NCBI RefSeq assembly: GCF_015291625.1 | Contig: NZ_CP030047.1 | Location: 7,874,001-7,938,000, forward strand | Reading direction: 5' to 3' | DNA: 64,000 nucleotides | DNA from: Bradyrhizobium sp. CCBAU 53421 | Lineage (GTDB): Bacteria > Pseudomonadota > Alphaproteobacteria > Rhizobiales > Xanthobacteraceae | Part shown: positions 17,725 to 27,119 of the stretch, piece by piece | Position numbering within the stretch: position 1 is the stretch's first letter | Layout: each line of letters starts with the position of its first letter | Position numbers and translations under genes: made by a program | The notes under the pieces: generated by a model | What the model saw: the letters and a program-made list of their open reading frames with translations, nothing else | What the model was told of the DNA's origin: nothing | The model's database searches: none

Positions 17725-18453
17725 TTGAACAATCTGCAATTGGGGATTCCGTCCATTCTGCATGAGCGTGTCCGAGAGGAGCTCCTCAAGCGGATTACGA
17801 CAGGCACCTACCTGCCGGGTGATTCGATTCCCTCAACAGCGGCGCTTTGCGAAGAGTTCGGCGTCAGCCCAATTACCATCAAGCGCGCACTACGTGACTT
17901 GCGCGTCTCGGGCGAGTTGGTGGCAGTTGCGGGCAAGGGCACCTTCGTCAAGCGGAAAAGAAGATTCGTTCTCGCGCTGGACGCGGGGATATCGACCTGG
18001 CGCGGAGCCAGCATTCGCCTGCTATCCGTCACAAGGGAAAAGATATCCGAACCGACGATGGAGATCTTCAATCCGCCCGCTAAGGCCATGCTGTGCGTCA
18101 GGAAGATGATATTCTTTGCCGACGAGGTGACGGTCATGTACGATGCGACCTATCTTTCATCGGACGTTGAAAGCGACATCGTGGACGAATTCGGTGAACG
18201 GTTGATAGCCGACGCGCTACAGCGACATGGGATTGATATCGTCAATACCTCCCACCTGGTGGATGCAGCCCCTGCTGCTGGGCAAGCTGCCGAATTATTC
18301 TCGGTACCCAATGGTTATCCGATGTTACGCCGTTTCTACAAAGTTGAGACAGCCAAACCGACCATCACTGTTTTCGGTGTCGTGCAATCTCCCTTCGACC
18401 GGCTTGCCTGCTCCATAAACATCCAGTCGGGCTCTTATCCCAAGCGCAAATGA
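17725..18453 (+). CDS. GntR family regulator, HutC/UTRA subfamily (copy 1)
   Basis: 242 residues. The N-terminal winged helix-turn-helix is clear (GDSIPSTAALCEEFGVSP then ITIKRALRDLRVSGELVAV and GKGTFV). The C-terminal 150 residues have the UTRA effector-domain pattern (RLLSVTREKISEP, VRKMIFFADEVTVMYDATYL, GYPMLRRFYKVE, SPFDRLACSI). The start is TTG 17725 with AAGAGAAG upstream; ATG starts further in would cut the DNA-binding domain. It is paralogous to the regulator at 33343, sharing VSxITxKRALRDL and AGxGTFV. A copy of the TATACC-N-GGTATA palindrome lies in its promoter. UTRA regulators bind small ligands; the likely inducer is the substrate of the surrounding catabolic genes. Confidence 0.85.
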   Translation: MNNLQLGIPSILHERVREELLKRITTGTYLPGDSIPSTAALCEEFGVSPITIKRALRDLRVSGELVAVAGKGTFVKRKRRFVLALDAGISTWRGASIRLLSVTREKISEPTMEIFNPPAKAMLCVRKMIFFADEVTVMYDATYLSSDVESDIVDEFGERLIADALQRHGIDIVNTSHLVDAAPAAGQAAELFSVPNGYPMLRRFYKVETAKPTITVFGVVQSPFDRLACSINIQSGSYPKRK

Positions 18454-18921
18454 ACCGCGGATGCAAGCTCTCAACAGCCCCGCATGGACCGAACTGTGAT
18501 GTGTTCTCGCAAGCGCTTAAGAAGCGCTGGATGCGGCAATTGGCTACTGCAAGAGAGACTTTGCTGACATCCAGCTGGGAGCACGGTCGTTCGTTCCGTA
18601 CAAAAGTGGCGCACTGTCGACACGATGCAGATCAAAAGTCAGCGTGCCCACGATGAACCGGCGACACCACGAAAAATGTGTTTCCGGATTGGCTATAAGT
18701 TGGAAGCCGCTTTGCGCTGAGCTTGATAGCTGGCGATCAGCGGCGATCTCCCTGACCTTGGGCCGCCGGCTTTCACTGCCGGCGGCTCCCTTTCGACAAT
18801 GCCTTCTGTCGTTTGTTCTCGAGGTCCGTTGCGGGTCGGCGCACGATTGAGAAGCCGTCTTGGTCTTCGACGGCCCTGCTGCGAACGGCCGTCGACTTGG
18901 TACTTCTGCGATTGAGAGGAA
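18454..18921. other. Intergenic region with a hairpin
   Basis: 470 bases between convergent gntR and prpB. No gene seen. Contains the inverted repeat at 18762-18786. Confidence 0.45.
18762..18786. terminator. GC-rich inverted repeat between convergent genes
   Basis: GCCGCCGGC (18762-18770) and GCCGGCGGC (18778-18786) pair perfectly with loop TTTCACT, followed by TCCCTTT. It lies between the + strand gntR and the - strand prpB ends and could terminate either. Confidence 0.5.
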
Positions 18922-19833
18922 TTAGATCACGTCTGGAACAATAGTTTGCACGATTGACGCATCCAAGGTTTCGTAATCCCTCAATCCGATCAGCTCGTAC
19001 AGTTCCGCGCGTGTCTGCATCTCGTGGACAATGTTATGGGCGCCACCGTCTCTTTTGAGGGTGGCAAACAGATTGGTCTGAGCCTTGTTGGCAACCCGGA
19101 GGGAAGAAACCGGCCATATCACCATCCGATAGCCCATTTCCTGAAACTCGGAGGCGGTGAAAAACGGCGTTCGTCCGAACTCCGTCATATTCGCGAGCAA
19201 CGGCACCTCTCCCATCCGCTGTGCGAATTCTCTGAGCATCTCGCCACTGGTCAGCGCCTCCGGGAAAATCGCATCGGCGCCGGCCTCGACATAAAGCTTG
19301 GCCCGCGCAACGGCCCCATCGAGGCCTTCGCTTGCAGCGGCATCCGTGCGTGCGATCAAATAGAGATCGCGCCGCGCACGTGCGACAGCCGCAACCTTTG
19401 CTGCCATGTCGTGCGCGTTTGCGAGCTTCTTGTCATTGAGATGACCGCACTTCTTGGGAAGGATCTGGTCCTCAATATGAACGGCGCCCGCACCTGCATC
19501 TTCAAAGCAGCGTACCATATGCATGACATTGAGGATCTCGCCATAGCCAGTGTCCCCGTCCACGAGCAGGGGCAGCCCACTCGCGCGAGCAATCTGACGA
19601 ATGAAGAATACCACTTCATCGATTGTGATGATGCCGAGATCCGGCAGCCCCATGGATGCGCTCATCGCCGCGCCGGACAGATACAGGCCCTTGAAACCTG
19701 CCGCTTTTGCCTGAAGGGCCGCCATGCCGTTGTGAGTTCCTGGAAGCTGCACGATCCCGCCACTCTGCACCAGAGCGCGAAAGCGCTGGCCGGCGGAAGA
19801 CCGTGGAAGATCAGCAGCAATCAAATACGCCAT
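18922..19833 (-). CDS. prpB: 2-methylisocitrate lyase
   Basis: 303 residues of the PEP mutase/isocitrate lyase superfamily. It cleaves 2-methylisocitrate to pyruvate and succinate, the last step of the methylcitrate cycle for propionyl-CoA. The active-site loop is LPKKCGHL, with the metal/substrate block VDGDTGYGE upstream and EAGADAIFPEAL downstream. Start ATG 19833 is set by GAGGAGAGTGAC just upstream; longer frames reading into prpC are spurious. Last gene of prpD-prpC-prpB, 10 bases after prpC. Confidence 0.9.
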   Translation of the reverse strand: MAYLIAADLPRSSAGQRFRALVQSGGIVQLPGTHNGMAALQAKAAGFKGLYLSGAAMSASMGLPDLGIITIDEVVFFIRQIARASGLPLLVDGDTGYGEILNVMHMVRCFEDAGAGAVHIEDQILPKKCGHLNDKKLANAHDMAAKVAAVARARRDLYLIARTDAAASEGLDGAVARAKLYVEAGADAIFPEALTSGEMLREFAQRMGEVPLLANMTEFGRTPFFTASEFQEMGYRMVIWPVSSLRVANKAQTNLFATLKRDGGAHNIVHEMQTRAELYELIGLRDYETLDASIVQTIVPDVI

Positions 19834-19843
19834 GTCACTCTCC

Positions 19844-21028
19844 TCACGCCGCGCATGACGCAGAGGATCCAGTCCTGTGCTGGATCGGCACGAAGGGGCG
19901 ATTTTCCGGCCCGATGTAGTTGGCAGACGGCCTGATGATCTTGTTGTCCGCGCGCTGCTCGATGACGTGAGCGGCCCAGCCTGACGTGCGTGCGATGACA
20001 AAGATCGGGGTGAACATTGCGGTCGGCACGCCAAGCAGGTGGTAGGAAACAGCGCTGAACCAATCAAGGTTGGCGAACATTGTTTTGCGCCGGGCCAGCA
20101 CGCCTTCGATCCGTTCGGCGATGTCGAACATTCGGCTCGAACCGGCCTGCCTGCTGAGCTGCTGCGCAACCCGCTTGATCACTTCATTGCGGGGATCGGC
20201 GATCGTGTAAACCGGGTGCCCGAAGCCGGTGATGACCTCCTTGGCCTCGATGCGACGGCCAATGTCACGTTCCGCTTCATCTGGATCGGCGTATCGCTTC
20301 TGTATATCGAAGGAGAGCTCGTTGGCCCCTCCATGCTTGGGACCTCGCAGCGCGCCGATGGCGCCCGCAATCGCCGAATGCATGTCCGCGCCGGTGCCGG
20401 CGATCGAGCGCGCAGTGAACGTGGATGCATTGAATTCGTGCTCCGCGTAAAGGATCAAAGATGTGTGCATGGCGCGAATGTGGCTGTCCGCTGGCGTTGC
20501 ACCGTGCAACAGATGCAGGAAGTGCCCACCGATCGTGTCATCGTCGGTTTGCACTTCGATGCGACGGCCGTTGTGGGCGTAGTGATACCAATACAGCAGC
20601 ATCGAACCAAGCGAAGCCAGAAGCCGATCGGCAACATCGGATGCCGCGGCTGCCCCATGGTCGGCGGCTTCCGGCAAGACGCAGCCAAGGGCCGAGACGC
20701 CACATCGCATGACATCCATCGGGTGCGCTGAGGCAGGCAGCGCCTCGAGGGTCGATCGAACCGCCATCGGCAGCCCGCGCAGAGATTTCAGCCTGGCCTT
20801 GTACGTGGTCAGCTCCTGGATCGAAGGGAGCACGCCATGCACCAGAAGATAGGCGACCTCCTCGAACTCGCAGTTCTCGGCGATATCGATGATATTGTAG
20901 CCGCGATAATGCAGATCGTTTCCCGTGCGGCCGACGGTGCAAAGTGCGGTGTTACCCGCGATAATGCCCGATAGCGCCACCGACTTCTTTGGTGCAACCG
21001 GCTGCTGGACTGGAGCAAGCTCTGTCAT
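19844..21028 (-). CDS. prpC: 2-methylcitrate synthase
   Basis: 394 residues, citrate-synthase fold. It condenses propionyl-CoA with oxaloacetate. Motifs include LHYRGYNI and DIAE near the N-terminus, the catalytic His regions [19 protein letters not shown] and [13 protein letters not shown], and the late WAAHVIEQR. Start ATG 21028 follows AAGGAGATCGAT. It sits between prpD (23-base gap) and prpB (10-base gap) in one operon. The synteny argues for methylcitrate rather than citrate synthase. Confidence 0.92.
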   Translation of the reverse strand: MTELAPVQQPVAPKKSVALSGIIAGNTALCTVGRTGNDLHYRGYNIIDIAENCEFEEVAYLLVHGVLPSIQELTTYKARLKSLRGLPMAVRSTLEALPASAHPMDVMRCGVSALGCVLPEAADHGAAAASDVADRLLASLGSMLLYWYHYAHNGRRIEVQTDDDTIGGHFLHLLHGATPADSHIRAMHTSLILYAEHEFNASTFTARSIAGTGADMHSAIAGAIGALRGPKHGGANELSFDIQKRYADPDEAERDIGRRIEAKEVITGFGHPVYTIADPRNEVIKRVAQQLSRQAGSSRMFDIAERIEGVLARRKTMFANLDWFSAVSYHLLGVPTAMFTPIFVIARTSGWAAHVIEQRADNKIIRPSANYIGPENRPFVPIQHRTGSSASCAA

Positions 21029-21051
21029 ATCGATCTCCTTCAACACCGGCA

Positions 21052-22578
21052 TCACGCCTGGCGACCATCGTTCCAATCGAACAGACCAACACGCTCCGCT
21101 TGGCCAAGCAGATCGCTATCGACCGCGAAATTGAGAGAGCCGAGCTCGCCGGCGTTGAGTTGCTCCACGCGATCGACCGCCTCGAGGAAGCGCGTCTGCT
21201 CGGCTGCACTCACGACACCGTCTGCGAGCGTACGAAACTTGTTGATGTAGTCCGAGCGGCCGAATGGTCGGGCACCGAGCGGATGAGCATCGGCCACCGC
21301 GATCTCGTCCTCGATCGTCGCGCCGTCCTCCAGGGTGACGACCACCCGCGCGCCGAACGCCTTCTGCCGAGGGTCGTGGCTGTGGTAACGACGGGTCCAT
21401 TCTGGATCCTCAACCGTCCTGATCTTGTGCCAAAGGGCGACCGTCTCTGGGCGGCCCGCCCGTTCGCGAGCGTATGATTTCTCGTGATGCCAGGCGCGGT
21501 CCTCGAGCGCGACGGCGAAGATGTACATGATCGAATGATCAAGTGTCTCGCGAGAAGCATGCGGATCCATCTTCTGCGGATCGTTGGCTCCCGTGCCGAT
21601 CACATAATGCGTGTGATGACTGGTGTGAATGACAATCTCCCGCACGCGACCCAAATCACCGATCGCCGGCGCCAATCGACGCGCGAGATCTATGAGTGCC
21701 TGGCTTTGATACTCGGCCGAGTGCTCCTTCGTATAAGTGTCGAGAATTGCTTGTTTCGGCTCGCCTGGCTCCGGCAGAGGCACACGATAATTTGCGTCCG
21801 GACCGCCGAGCAGCCAGGCGATGACGCCATCTTCGCCCTCCCAGGCGGGGGACGGCGCGCCCTCTCCGCGCAGCGCCCTGTCGACCGCCTCGACCGCCAT
21901 TTTGCCCGCAAAGGCCGGTGCGTACGCCTTCCAACTCGATATCTCGCCCTTGCGGGACTGCCGCGTCGTGGTCGTGACATGGAGCGCTTGCTGGACGGCT
22001 TGATAGATCGTCTCAGCAGCGAGGTTGAGCAGCGCGCCAATTCCGGCCGCCGCGGACGGCCCGAGATGCGCGATGTGATCGATTTTGTGTTCATGCAGAC
22101 AGATGCCCTTCACGAGATCCACGTGGATCTCGTAACCGGCCGCCACACCTCGAATGAGATCGGCGCCGGAGCGTTTGCAGTGCTGGGCAACCGCGAGAAT
22201 CGGCGGAATATTGTCGCCCGGATGGGAATAGTCCGCAGCCAGGAACGTGTCATGGAAGTCGAGCTCTCGAACGGCCACACCATTGGCCCAGGCAGCCCAT
22301 TCCGGCGAAACGCGGCGCTCAGTGGCGAAACCGTACAGGGTTGCGCCGGGTGTATAGCTATGCGCCAATGCTTGCGCTCGTGCGCTCACGACTGAGCGTC
22401 GCTTTAGCGAGGCGGCTGCGACCGCGGCATTGTCGATGATCCGGTTTCCGATCATCTGGGCCACCGTCCGCTCCACCGGAACCTGATCGGCGGCCACTTC
22501 GGCAATCTTCCAGGCAAGCTGGCCGGACCTTGGCAAGGGCGCTCGTGAAGGGTGAACATGAACGTCGTACTGCTTCAT
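21052..22578 (-). CDS. prpD: 2-methylcitrate dehydratase
   Basis: 508 residues of the MmgE/PrpD family. It dehydrates 2-methylcitrate to 2-methyl-cis-aconitate. Typical blocks are [23 protein letters not shown]... at the N-terminus (substrate-binding Asp/His), GYEIHVDL and [10 protein letters not shown], and [19 protein letters not shown] late. Start ATG 22578 follows GAGG; a GTG three codons upstream is possible. First gene of the prp operon; divergent from the ScfR-type regulator with two repeated 19-base sites between them. Confidence 0.93.
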   Translation of the reverse strand: MKQYDVHVHPSRAPLPRSGQLAWKIAEVAADQVPVERTVAQMIGNRIIDNAAVAAASLKRRSVVSARAQALAHSYTPGATLYGFATERRVSPEWAAWANGVAVRELDFHDTFLAADYSHPGDNIPPILAVAQHCKRSGADLIRGVAAGYEIHVDLVKGICLHEHKIDHIAHLGPSAAAGIGALLNLAAETIYQAVQQALHVTTTTRQSRKGEISSWKAYAPAFAGKMAVEAVDRALRGEGAPSPAWEGEDGVIAWLLGGPDANYRVPLPEPGEPKQAILDTYTKEHSAEYQSQALIDLARRLAPAIGDLGRVREIVIHTSHHTHYVIGTGANDPQKMDPHASRETLDHSIMYIFAVALEDRAWHHEKSYARERAGRPETVALWHKIRTVEDPEWTRRYHSHDPRQKAFGARVVVTLEDGATIEDEIAVADAHPLGARPFGRSDYINKFRTLADGVVSAAEQTRFLEAVDRVEQLNAGELGSLNFAVDSDLLGQAERVGLFDWNDGRQA

Positions 22579-22597
22579 TCTTTGCACCTCGGCTGAA

Positions 22598-22690
22598 TTT
22601 GTGCAAACTTAGCAAAGCCAAACTCAGCGAAGTAGCGTCAAAGATGCTCATAATTGCCGACGAACCGCCCATTTTTGTAAATTTTGCGAA
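22598..22690. promoter_or_regulatory. Two direct 19-base repeats between prpD and its regulator
   Basis: On the - strand, TTTGCTAAGTTTGCACAAA (22616 to 22598) and TTCGCAAAATTTACAAAAA (22690 to 22672) agree at 14 of 19 positions. One is 19 bases from the prpD start, the other ends 3 bases before the regulator's ATG. TTTGC-rich sites are typical of this regulator family, so these are the likely operators for prpDCB control and autoregulation. Confidence 0.6.
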
Positions 22691-22693
22691 TAC

Positions 22694-24127
22694 ATGAGGC
22701 CACTCAAGGTATTCGCAGGGGATCGGCTACGGCGCCTGCGGGAGCAACGCGGCACGACGCAGGCCGCCTTGGCACAGACCCTCAATATCTCCGCGGGTTA
22801 TCTGAGCCAGATCGAGGCCGACCAAAGGCCGATTACGTCACAAATGCTGTCAAAACTGACGCGGCTGTTCAATCTCGAAACTGGATACTTCGCGGACGAC
22901 GAGGATCTGCGCATGGCGGGCGAGCTGCGCGAGAGCGCGAGCGATCCCTTGTTCGGCACGGCAATTTCCGCGGAGGAATCGGGCGCTGCCGTGCGCGTTG
23001 CCCCTGAAGTTGTGCGGCGCTTCCTCCATCTCTACCGATCTTATCTCGCACTTGAGGAGGAGCACCGCGCACTTCAGACGAGTTTTGCAGAGGCAGACGG
23101 CGCGGCGAGCCGATTTCCCTATGACGAAGTCCGCGACTGGGTGCAATCCAAGCGCAACCATTTCGATGTGCTGGATCGTGCGGCGGAACGGCTCGCCGCG
23201 GCAAAGCATTTTCAACCGCAGAATCACGGGGAGGATTTTCTAAAATACCTGCGTGATGCCTACCGGATCAGGATTGAGCACGCGCCTGAATCGCTGGACC
23301 ACGGCATGATTTGGAGGCTCGACCGGAACGCGCGGACGCTGTTTCTGTCCAAGGACGCGCCATCGGAAAGCCGCGTGTTTTGGATCGCACACGTGATCGG
23401 TTTGCTTGAGCAGCGCGATGCAATCGATCGCCAGGTTCGACAGGCGTGCCTGAGCAACGAAGAAGCCGCCGCATTGGCCCGTGTTGCCCTCGCCAATTAC
23501 TTCGCCGGCGCACTCGTCATGCCGTACGAAGCATTCTTGAGCAATGCGCGCGAGGCGCGATACGATATTGAGCGGCTGCAGCTGCGTTTTGGAACGAGCT
23601 TCGAGCAGGTATGTCATCGCCTAAGCACCCTGCAGCGCAGAACCTCACCTGGAATTCCGTTCTACTTCCTAAAGATCGATATCGCCGGCAATGTCCTGAA
23701 GCGAAGCAGCGCAACTCGCTTTCAATTCGCGCGTTTCGGCGGCCCCTGTCCATTGTGGAATGTGCATCAGTCGTTCTCTCAACCCGGTCGCATTATGGTT
23801 CAACTTGCAGCTACGGCCGACGGTACGACCTATTTGTGCATCGCACGCACGGTGAGCCTATCCGGCGGCTCTTATTTGAGCCGTCCACGTGCGGTTGCGG
23901 TCGGATTGGGTTGCGAGATCGCCCATGCCGACCAGGTGGTCTATTCAAAGGGACTGGACCTGGAGGATATCGAGGCAGCCGATCCGATCGGGCCGGGCTG
24001 CCGCGCCTGTGAGCGCACCGATTGCCGCCATCGCGCTCTGCCACCCATTGGACGCCCTTTGGACGTCGGCACCGCGGAACGGGGTCTGGTGCCGTACCGG
24101 ATCGAGACCAGGCCACGTCAACGCTAA
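22694..24127 (+). CDS. ScfR/PrpR-type XRE regulator of short-chain acyl metabolism
   Basis: 477 residues. N-terminal Cro/XRE helix-turn-helix (FAGDRLRRLREQRG, AQTLNISAGYLSQIE), a middle domain of the ImmA/IrrE-like type (IFWIAHVIGLLEQ region, ALANYFAGALVMPYEAFL), and a C-terminal short-chain-fatty-acyl regulator domain with a Cys/His cluster (GCRACERTDCRHRA). This family (RamB, MccR, ScfR) senses acyl-CoA and controls acetate or propionate genes. It is transcribed divergently from prpDCB, 115 bases apart, so it is almost certainly their regulator. Start ATG 22694. Confidence 0.88.
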   Translation: MRPLKVFAGDRLRRLREQRGTTQAALAQTLNISAGYLSQIEADQRPITSQMLSKLTRLFNLETGYFADDEDLRMAGELRESASDPLFGTAISAEESGAAVRVAPEVVRRFLHLYRSYLALEEEHRALQTSFAEADGAASRFPYDEVRDWVQSKRNHFDVLDRAAERLAAAKHFQPQNHGEDFLKYLRDAYRIRIEHAPESLDHGMIWRLDRNARTLFLSKDAPSESRVFWIAHVIGLLEQRDAIDRQVRQACLSNEEAAALARVALANYFAGALVMPYEAFLSNAREARYDIERLQLRFGTSFEQVCHRLSTLQRRTSPGIPFYFLKIDIAGNVLKRSSATRFQFARFGGPCPLWNVHQSFSQPGRIMVQLAATADGTTYLCIARTVSLSGGSYLSRPRAVAVGLGCEIAHADQVVYSKGLDLEDIEAADPIGPGCRACERTDCRHRALPPIGRPLDVGTAERGLVPYRIETRPRQR

Positions 24128-24224
24128 AGACGCGCCGAGTGTGCACCTGAACAGGGCCCGAAACTTGAGCTCGCAAGCTGAAGCTGCGGGATTGGCCCCG
24201 GTTTTCGACATCTCACCGACAACC

Positions 24225-25492
24225 TTAGGCGGCATTCCCTCTTGCCGTGACGAGTGCCGCAACGGCATCGGCCGTCACCGCCGAAAGCGTCCAGCCCAGA
24301 TGGCCGTGGCCGGTGTTGTAGAAGACGCGCGGATCGCGGCCTCTCATGACGCACGGGAGAATGTCCGGCATCATCGGCCGCAGGCCCACCCAGGGCACGA
24401 CGTTGCGCGTGCTCATGCCGGGAAAGTGCCTGCGGCACCACGCGATCAGTGGTTCGATGCGCGCTGCTCTTATTCCTTGTTGGTGCCGTTGAACTCGGCT
24501 GTCCCGGCGACGCGGAAACGTCCGGAGCCAAGACGACTGGTCACGATCTTTGCGCGGTCATCCAGCAGACTTGTCCATGGCGCGGCCCGCTGATCCGAGC
24601 CGTCAGGCAAGTGCACGGTGATTGAATATCCCCTCACGGGATAGACATTCACCCGATCACCAAGATTGGCGGCGATGCGGCGAGAACCGACACCGCCGCA
24701 AACCACGATGCCATCAAAATCGGAAATCCCAGCATCACTGTCGTGATTTTCGGTCGACTTACACTTCAGCTGGATGTTCGTGCCCTTGTCGAGCGCGATC
24801 GAGAGCACATCGGTGGAGAAGTTCAGCGTCGCACAAGGCGGCCACAGATAAGAGCCGGTCCCGTCGTGAACTTGTGGATGTCGCCCCTGAAGTCGGAAGC
24901 GGTGTAGAAGCCGCCATGGAATGTCCCGCGCAGGGCCGGCTCGATTGACCGGATATCTTCAGGGGATACAGCACGCCGCTCGAGCCCTTCTTTGGCGAGC
25001 AATGCCGAAACATACGCCGCGGCTTCAAATTCCGCCTTGCTGTGATAGAAGTGCAAGATGCAGCGGTTTTCGCAATCGAAGTCGATGTCCTCGTCCTGCG
25101 CCATTCGTCTCAGGCGGTCGCGCGACTCGATTGCCAGCCGTACGGTTGTGACGGTGCTCTCTTCGTATTTCGGGATCGAAGCGACGAATTGGGTCATCCA
25201 GGAGAGCTTGTGCCAGGACGGCGTCGGATTAATCAGAAGTGGCGCGCCGGGCGTGAATATCCACCTGATGCCTTTGAGCACCGTCGCCCAACTATTCCAA
25301 ACCTCGGCATTTGAGGCTGGAAGAAGGACGTTTCCATTGCCGCATAGGGTGGCGGTCGAAAACGGTCATCCGGCAGCCCCGCTTGAGCAAGTTATAGGCT
25401 GTGGTGATTCTGGTTACGCCCGCGCCGATGACGGCGATATGGCCATGATGAGATTGGGTCGTTGGTGCTCCTGCCCGCGACACGCGGGCCAT
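24225..25492 (-). pseudogene. D-amino-acid-dehydrogenase-like FAD oxidoreductase, several frameshifts
   Basis: Pieces in all three frames together make a DadA-family flavoprotein of about 415 residues. In order: GHIAVIGAGV (degraded Rossmann GAGVT) and MTVFDRHP; SNAEVWNSWATVLKGIRW in another frame; a long stretch with LINPTPSWHKLSW, GLERRAVSPEDIRSIEPAL and ASDFRGDIHKF; then CATLNFSTDVLSIALDKG, YPVRGYSITVHLPDG and RFRVAGTAEF; and finally WVGLRPMMPDILP and YNTGHGHLGWTLS. At least four frame changes mean no functional enzyme. A well-preserved glycine riboswitch stands directly upstream, so the original gene was probably a glycine- or D-amino-acid-responsive oxidase/dehydrogenase. Confidence 0.85.
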
Positions 25493-25509
25493 CTGGCATC
25501 ACCTCTGTC

Positions 25510-25672
25510 ATTGGCCTGAGAGCTTCATCGCAGCCGTCATCCAAGCGGCGACTTTCACCATCGGCACAGGACTGAAGTCCTGCTTTTCAGAGTCGAAATG
25601 TGAGCGTTCTTTTGCCTGAGAGTTTCCGGGGTCGTTGGTCCGTCGGCGCCGCGCCGAGCAAACTCGCCACAA
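25510..25672 (-). promoter_or_regulatory. Tandem glycine riboswitch
   Basis: Read on the - strand, aptamer 1 (about 25672-25605) carries GCGCCGACGGACCAACGA, CCCCGGAAACTCTCAGGC and AAAAGAACG; aptamer 2 (about 25590-25510) carries GTGCCGATGGTGAAAGTCGC and GAAGCTCTCAGGCCAATGACAGAGG. The GCCGA-GG-(G)CAA core and the CTCTCAGGCAAA/GGACAGAGG 3' side are the signature of the gcvT glycine riboswitch, present here as two linked aptamers. It leads into the broken FAD oxidoreductase, whose first codon is about 15 bases further on. The element itself looks conserved although its gene is dead. Confidence 0.88.
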
Positions 25673-25702
25673 TTAACCGCATTCAATTCAAGCCTATTAA
25701 AG

Positions 25703-25715
25703 TATACTCAGTATT
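25703..25715. promoter_or_regulatory. GntR operator copy 2 (weaker), TATACTCAGTATT
   Basis: A two-mismatch relative of TATACC-N-GGTATA, 87 bases upstream of copy 3 in the same promoter region. Could be a second, weaker binding site for cooperative binding. Confidence 0.45.
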
Positions 25716-25789
25716 TCAACACTCCAGACTGCTTCAGTTTGAAACGGTTCAACGACCGGCCGCCAATTGACTGGCTTCCACGAAGACGG

Positions 25790-25802
25790 TATACCTAGTA
25801 TG
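25790..25802. promoter_or_regulatory. GntR operator copy 3, TATACCTAGTATG
   Basis: Near-match to the TATACC-N-GGTATA palindrome upstream of the threonine-synthase-like gene. It overlaps an ATG at 25800, so that ATG is unlikely to be the real start. Confidence 0.6.
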
Positions 25803-25841
25803 TCAACAGCAGAAATATCGCTCGTTTTGCGAGCGGTGCAA

Positions 25842-27107
25842 ATGAACGGGAGCGAAGTTGAGAGAATGGCCGTAGAAAAATCTCTCGCCACCGCCCAGCT
25901 CTCGCTGGGTCCTGACAAGGGCTCGTTTGCGCTATTCCCCCCGAAGCTGCGGGGCGTCGAGAGCCTAGACGGGTCGTACCAGTACCCGCTGGAGATCGGG
26001 TTTGAGTATTTTCGCCTGGATCGATACGTCCTTTCGACCCAGCGCGGGCAAGGAATGCTTCGTTGGCGGAGTTTGCTGCCTCCCATTCTTGACGAGCTCA
26101 GTCTGGGCGAGGGAGGCACGCCCCTGATTGAACTTCCAGGCCAGTCCGGTCAGGCCAAAGTTTTTCTCAAGGACGAGAGCAGAAATCCGACCTTCAGTCA
26201 CAAGGACAGGCTGAACCTGTGTGTGGTGAGCGCCGCCAAAATGTCGGGCGCACGCGGCATCGTTGCCGCATCCACAGGCAATCATGGCATCTCAACCGCA
26301 GCTTACGCAGCCAAGGCGGGGCTGCCATGCATTATACTTGTCCCGGAGCGCTTCAGTAAAAGCTACTTCGCTGCATTGAACGCTTACGGAGCGCATGCCG
26401 TTCCGGTCAAGGCCGAGCGCAAATTCGAGATACTCGGCAAGTTTGTAGCCGAGCTTGGTTTTCATCCGACCAGCAATTCGACACGCTACCATACTGGTCA
26501 CCCTTTCGGGCCGGAAGGGTACAAGACAATCGCGTATGAGCTGTTTGATCAGCTCGGGCGGGCGCCGGCAGCCGTGGTCGTACCAACGGGCTACGCTGAG
26601 CTGCTGTTCGGGATCGTGAAGGGGTTTCAAGAGCTGATCGAGCTCGGCCTGACGGGTGATCTGCCACAGGCGTTCTCGGCCGAGCCTGCGGGGTTAGCCC
26701 CGTTGGCGACTGCGCTGGACAACAGGCTGCCGATGGCAGCCGTCAGTGCCGCGGACAGCCGCCTGACGTCGATTGCCTGTACCGTGAGCAGCTACCGTGG
26801 CGTTTGGGCGATCTCGAAGTCCAAGGGTGCCGCATTGCGCGTCACCGATCAGGAAGCGTTGAAGGCGCAAGCCAAATATGCCCGGATGGGTCTTTGGCAG
26901 GAGCTTTCCAGCTCGGCTGCGCTGGCTGCCGTCGACTTCATCTCCCCGAACTTCCAAAACAAGGACGTGGTGGTCATTGGCACATCGAGCGGAGTGAAGG
27001 ACCCGATCGACTGGCACACCGTTCAGCGGGTCTGTTCGACAGTTGACGAAGCCGTCTCCTACTTGAAGGATGTGTATGCCTATAATCCTGGTCCAAACGC
27101 ACAATAG
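25842..27107 (+). CDS. Threonine-synthase-like PLP-dependent enzyme
   Basis: About 421 residues of fold-type II PLP enzymes. The PLP Lys is in NPTFSHKDR (NPTGSFKDR in threonine synthases); SGARGIVAASTGNHGIS is the Asn-containing loop, followed by GLPCIILVPE, and GTSSGVKDP near the end binds the phosphate or closes the site. The family catalyses beta/gamma-elimination or replacement (threonine synthase, dehydratase, lyases). With a GntR operator in front and an ABC ATPase gene 12 bases behind, it is more likely catabolic, for example deaminating an amino acid to a 2-oxo acid as EutB does in ectoine breakdown. The start is uncertain: ATG 25842 is chosen because ATG 25800 lies in the operator and lacks a ribosome site; ATG 25866 is also possible. 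Confidence 0.75.
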   Translation: MNGSEVERMAVEKSLATAQLSLGPDKGSFALFPPKLRGVESLDGSYQYPLEIGFEYFRLDRYVLSTQRGQGMLRWRSLLPPILDELSLGEGGTPLIELPGQSGQAKVFLKDESRNPTFSHKDRLNLCVVSAAKMSGARGIVAASTGNHGISTAAYAAKAGLPCIILVPERFSKSYFAALNAYGAHAVPVKAERKFEILGKFVAELGFHPTSNSTRYHTGHPFGPEGYKTIAYELFDQLGRAPAAVVVPTGYAELLFGIVKGFQELIELGLTGDLPQAFSAEPAGLAPLATALDNRLPMAAVSAADSRLTSIACTVSSYRGVWAISKSKGAALRVTDQEALKAQAKYARMGLWQELSSSAALAAVDFISPNFQNKDVVVIGTSSGVKDPIDWHTVQRVCSTVDEAVSYLKDVYAYNPGPNAQ

Positions 27108-27119
27108 CGGGCTCCGTCG

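Noticed and set aside
19834..20169. Upstream extension of the prpB frame
   Set aside because: It lies inside prpC in another frame and is not part of the methylisocitrate lyase family; the ribosome site is at the ATG 19833.
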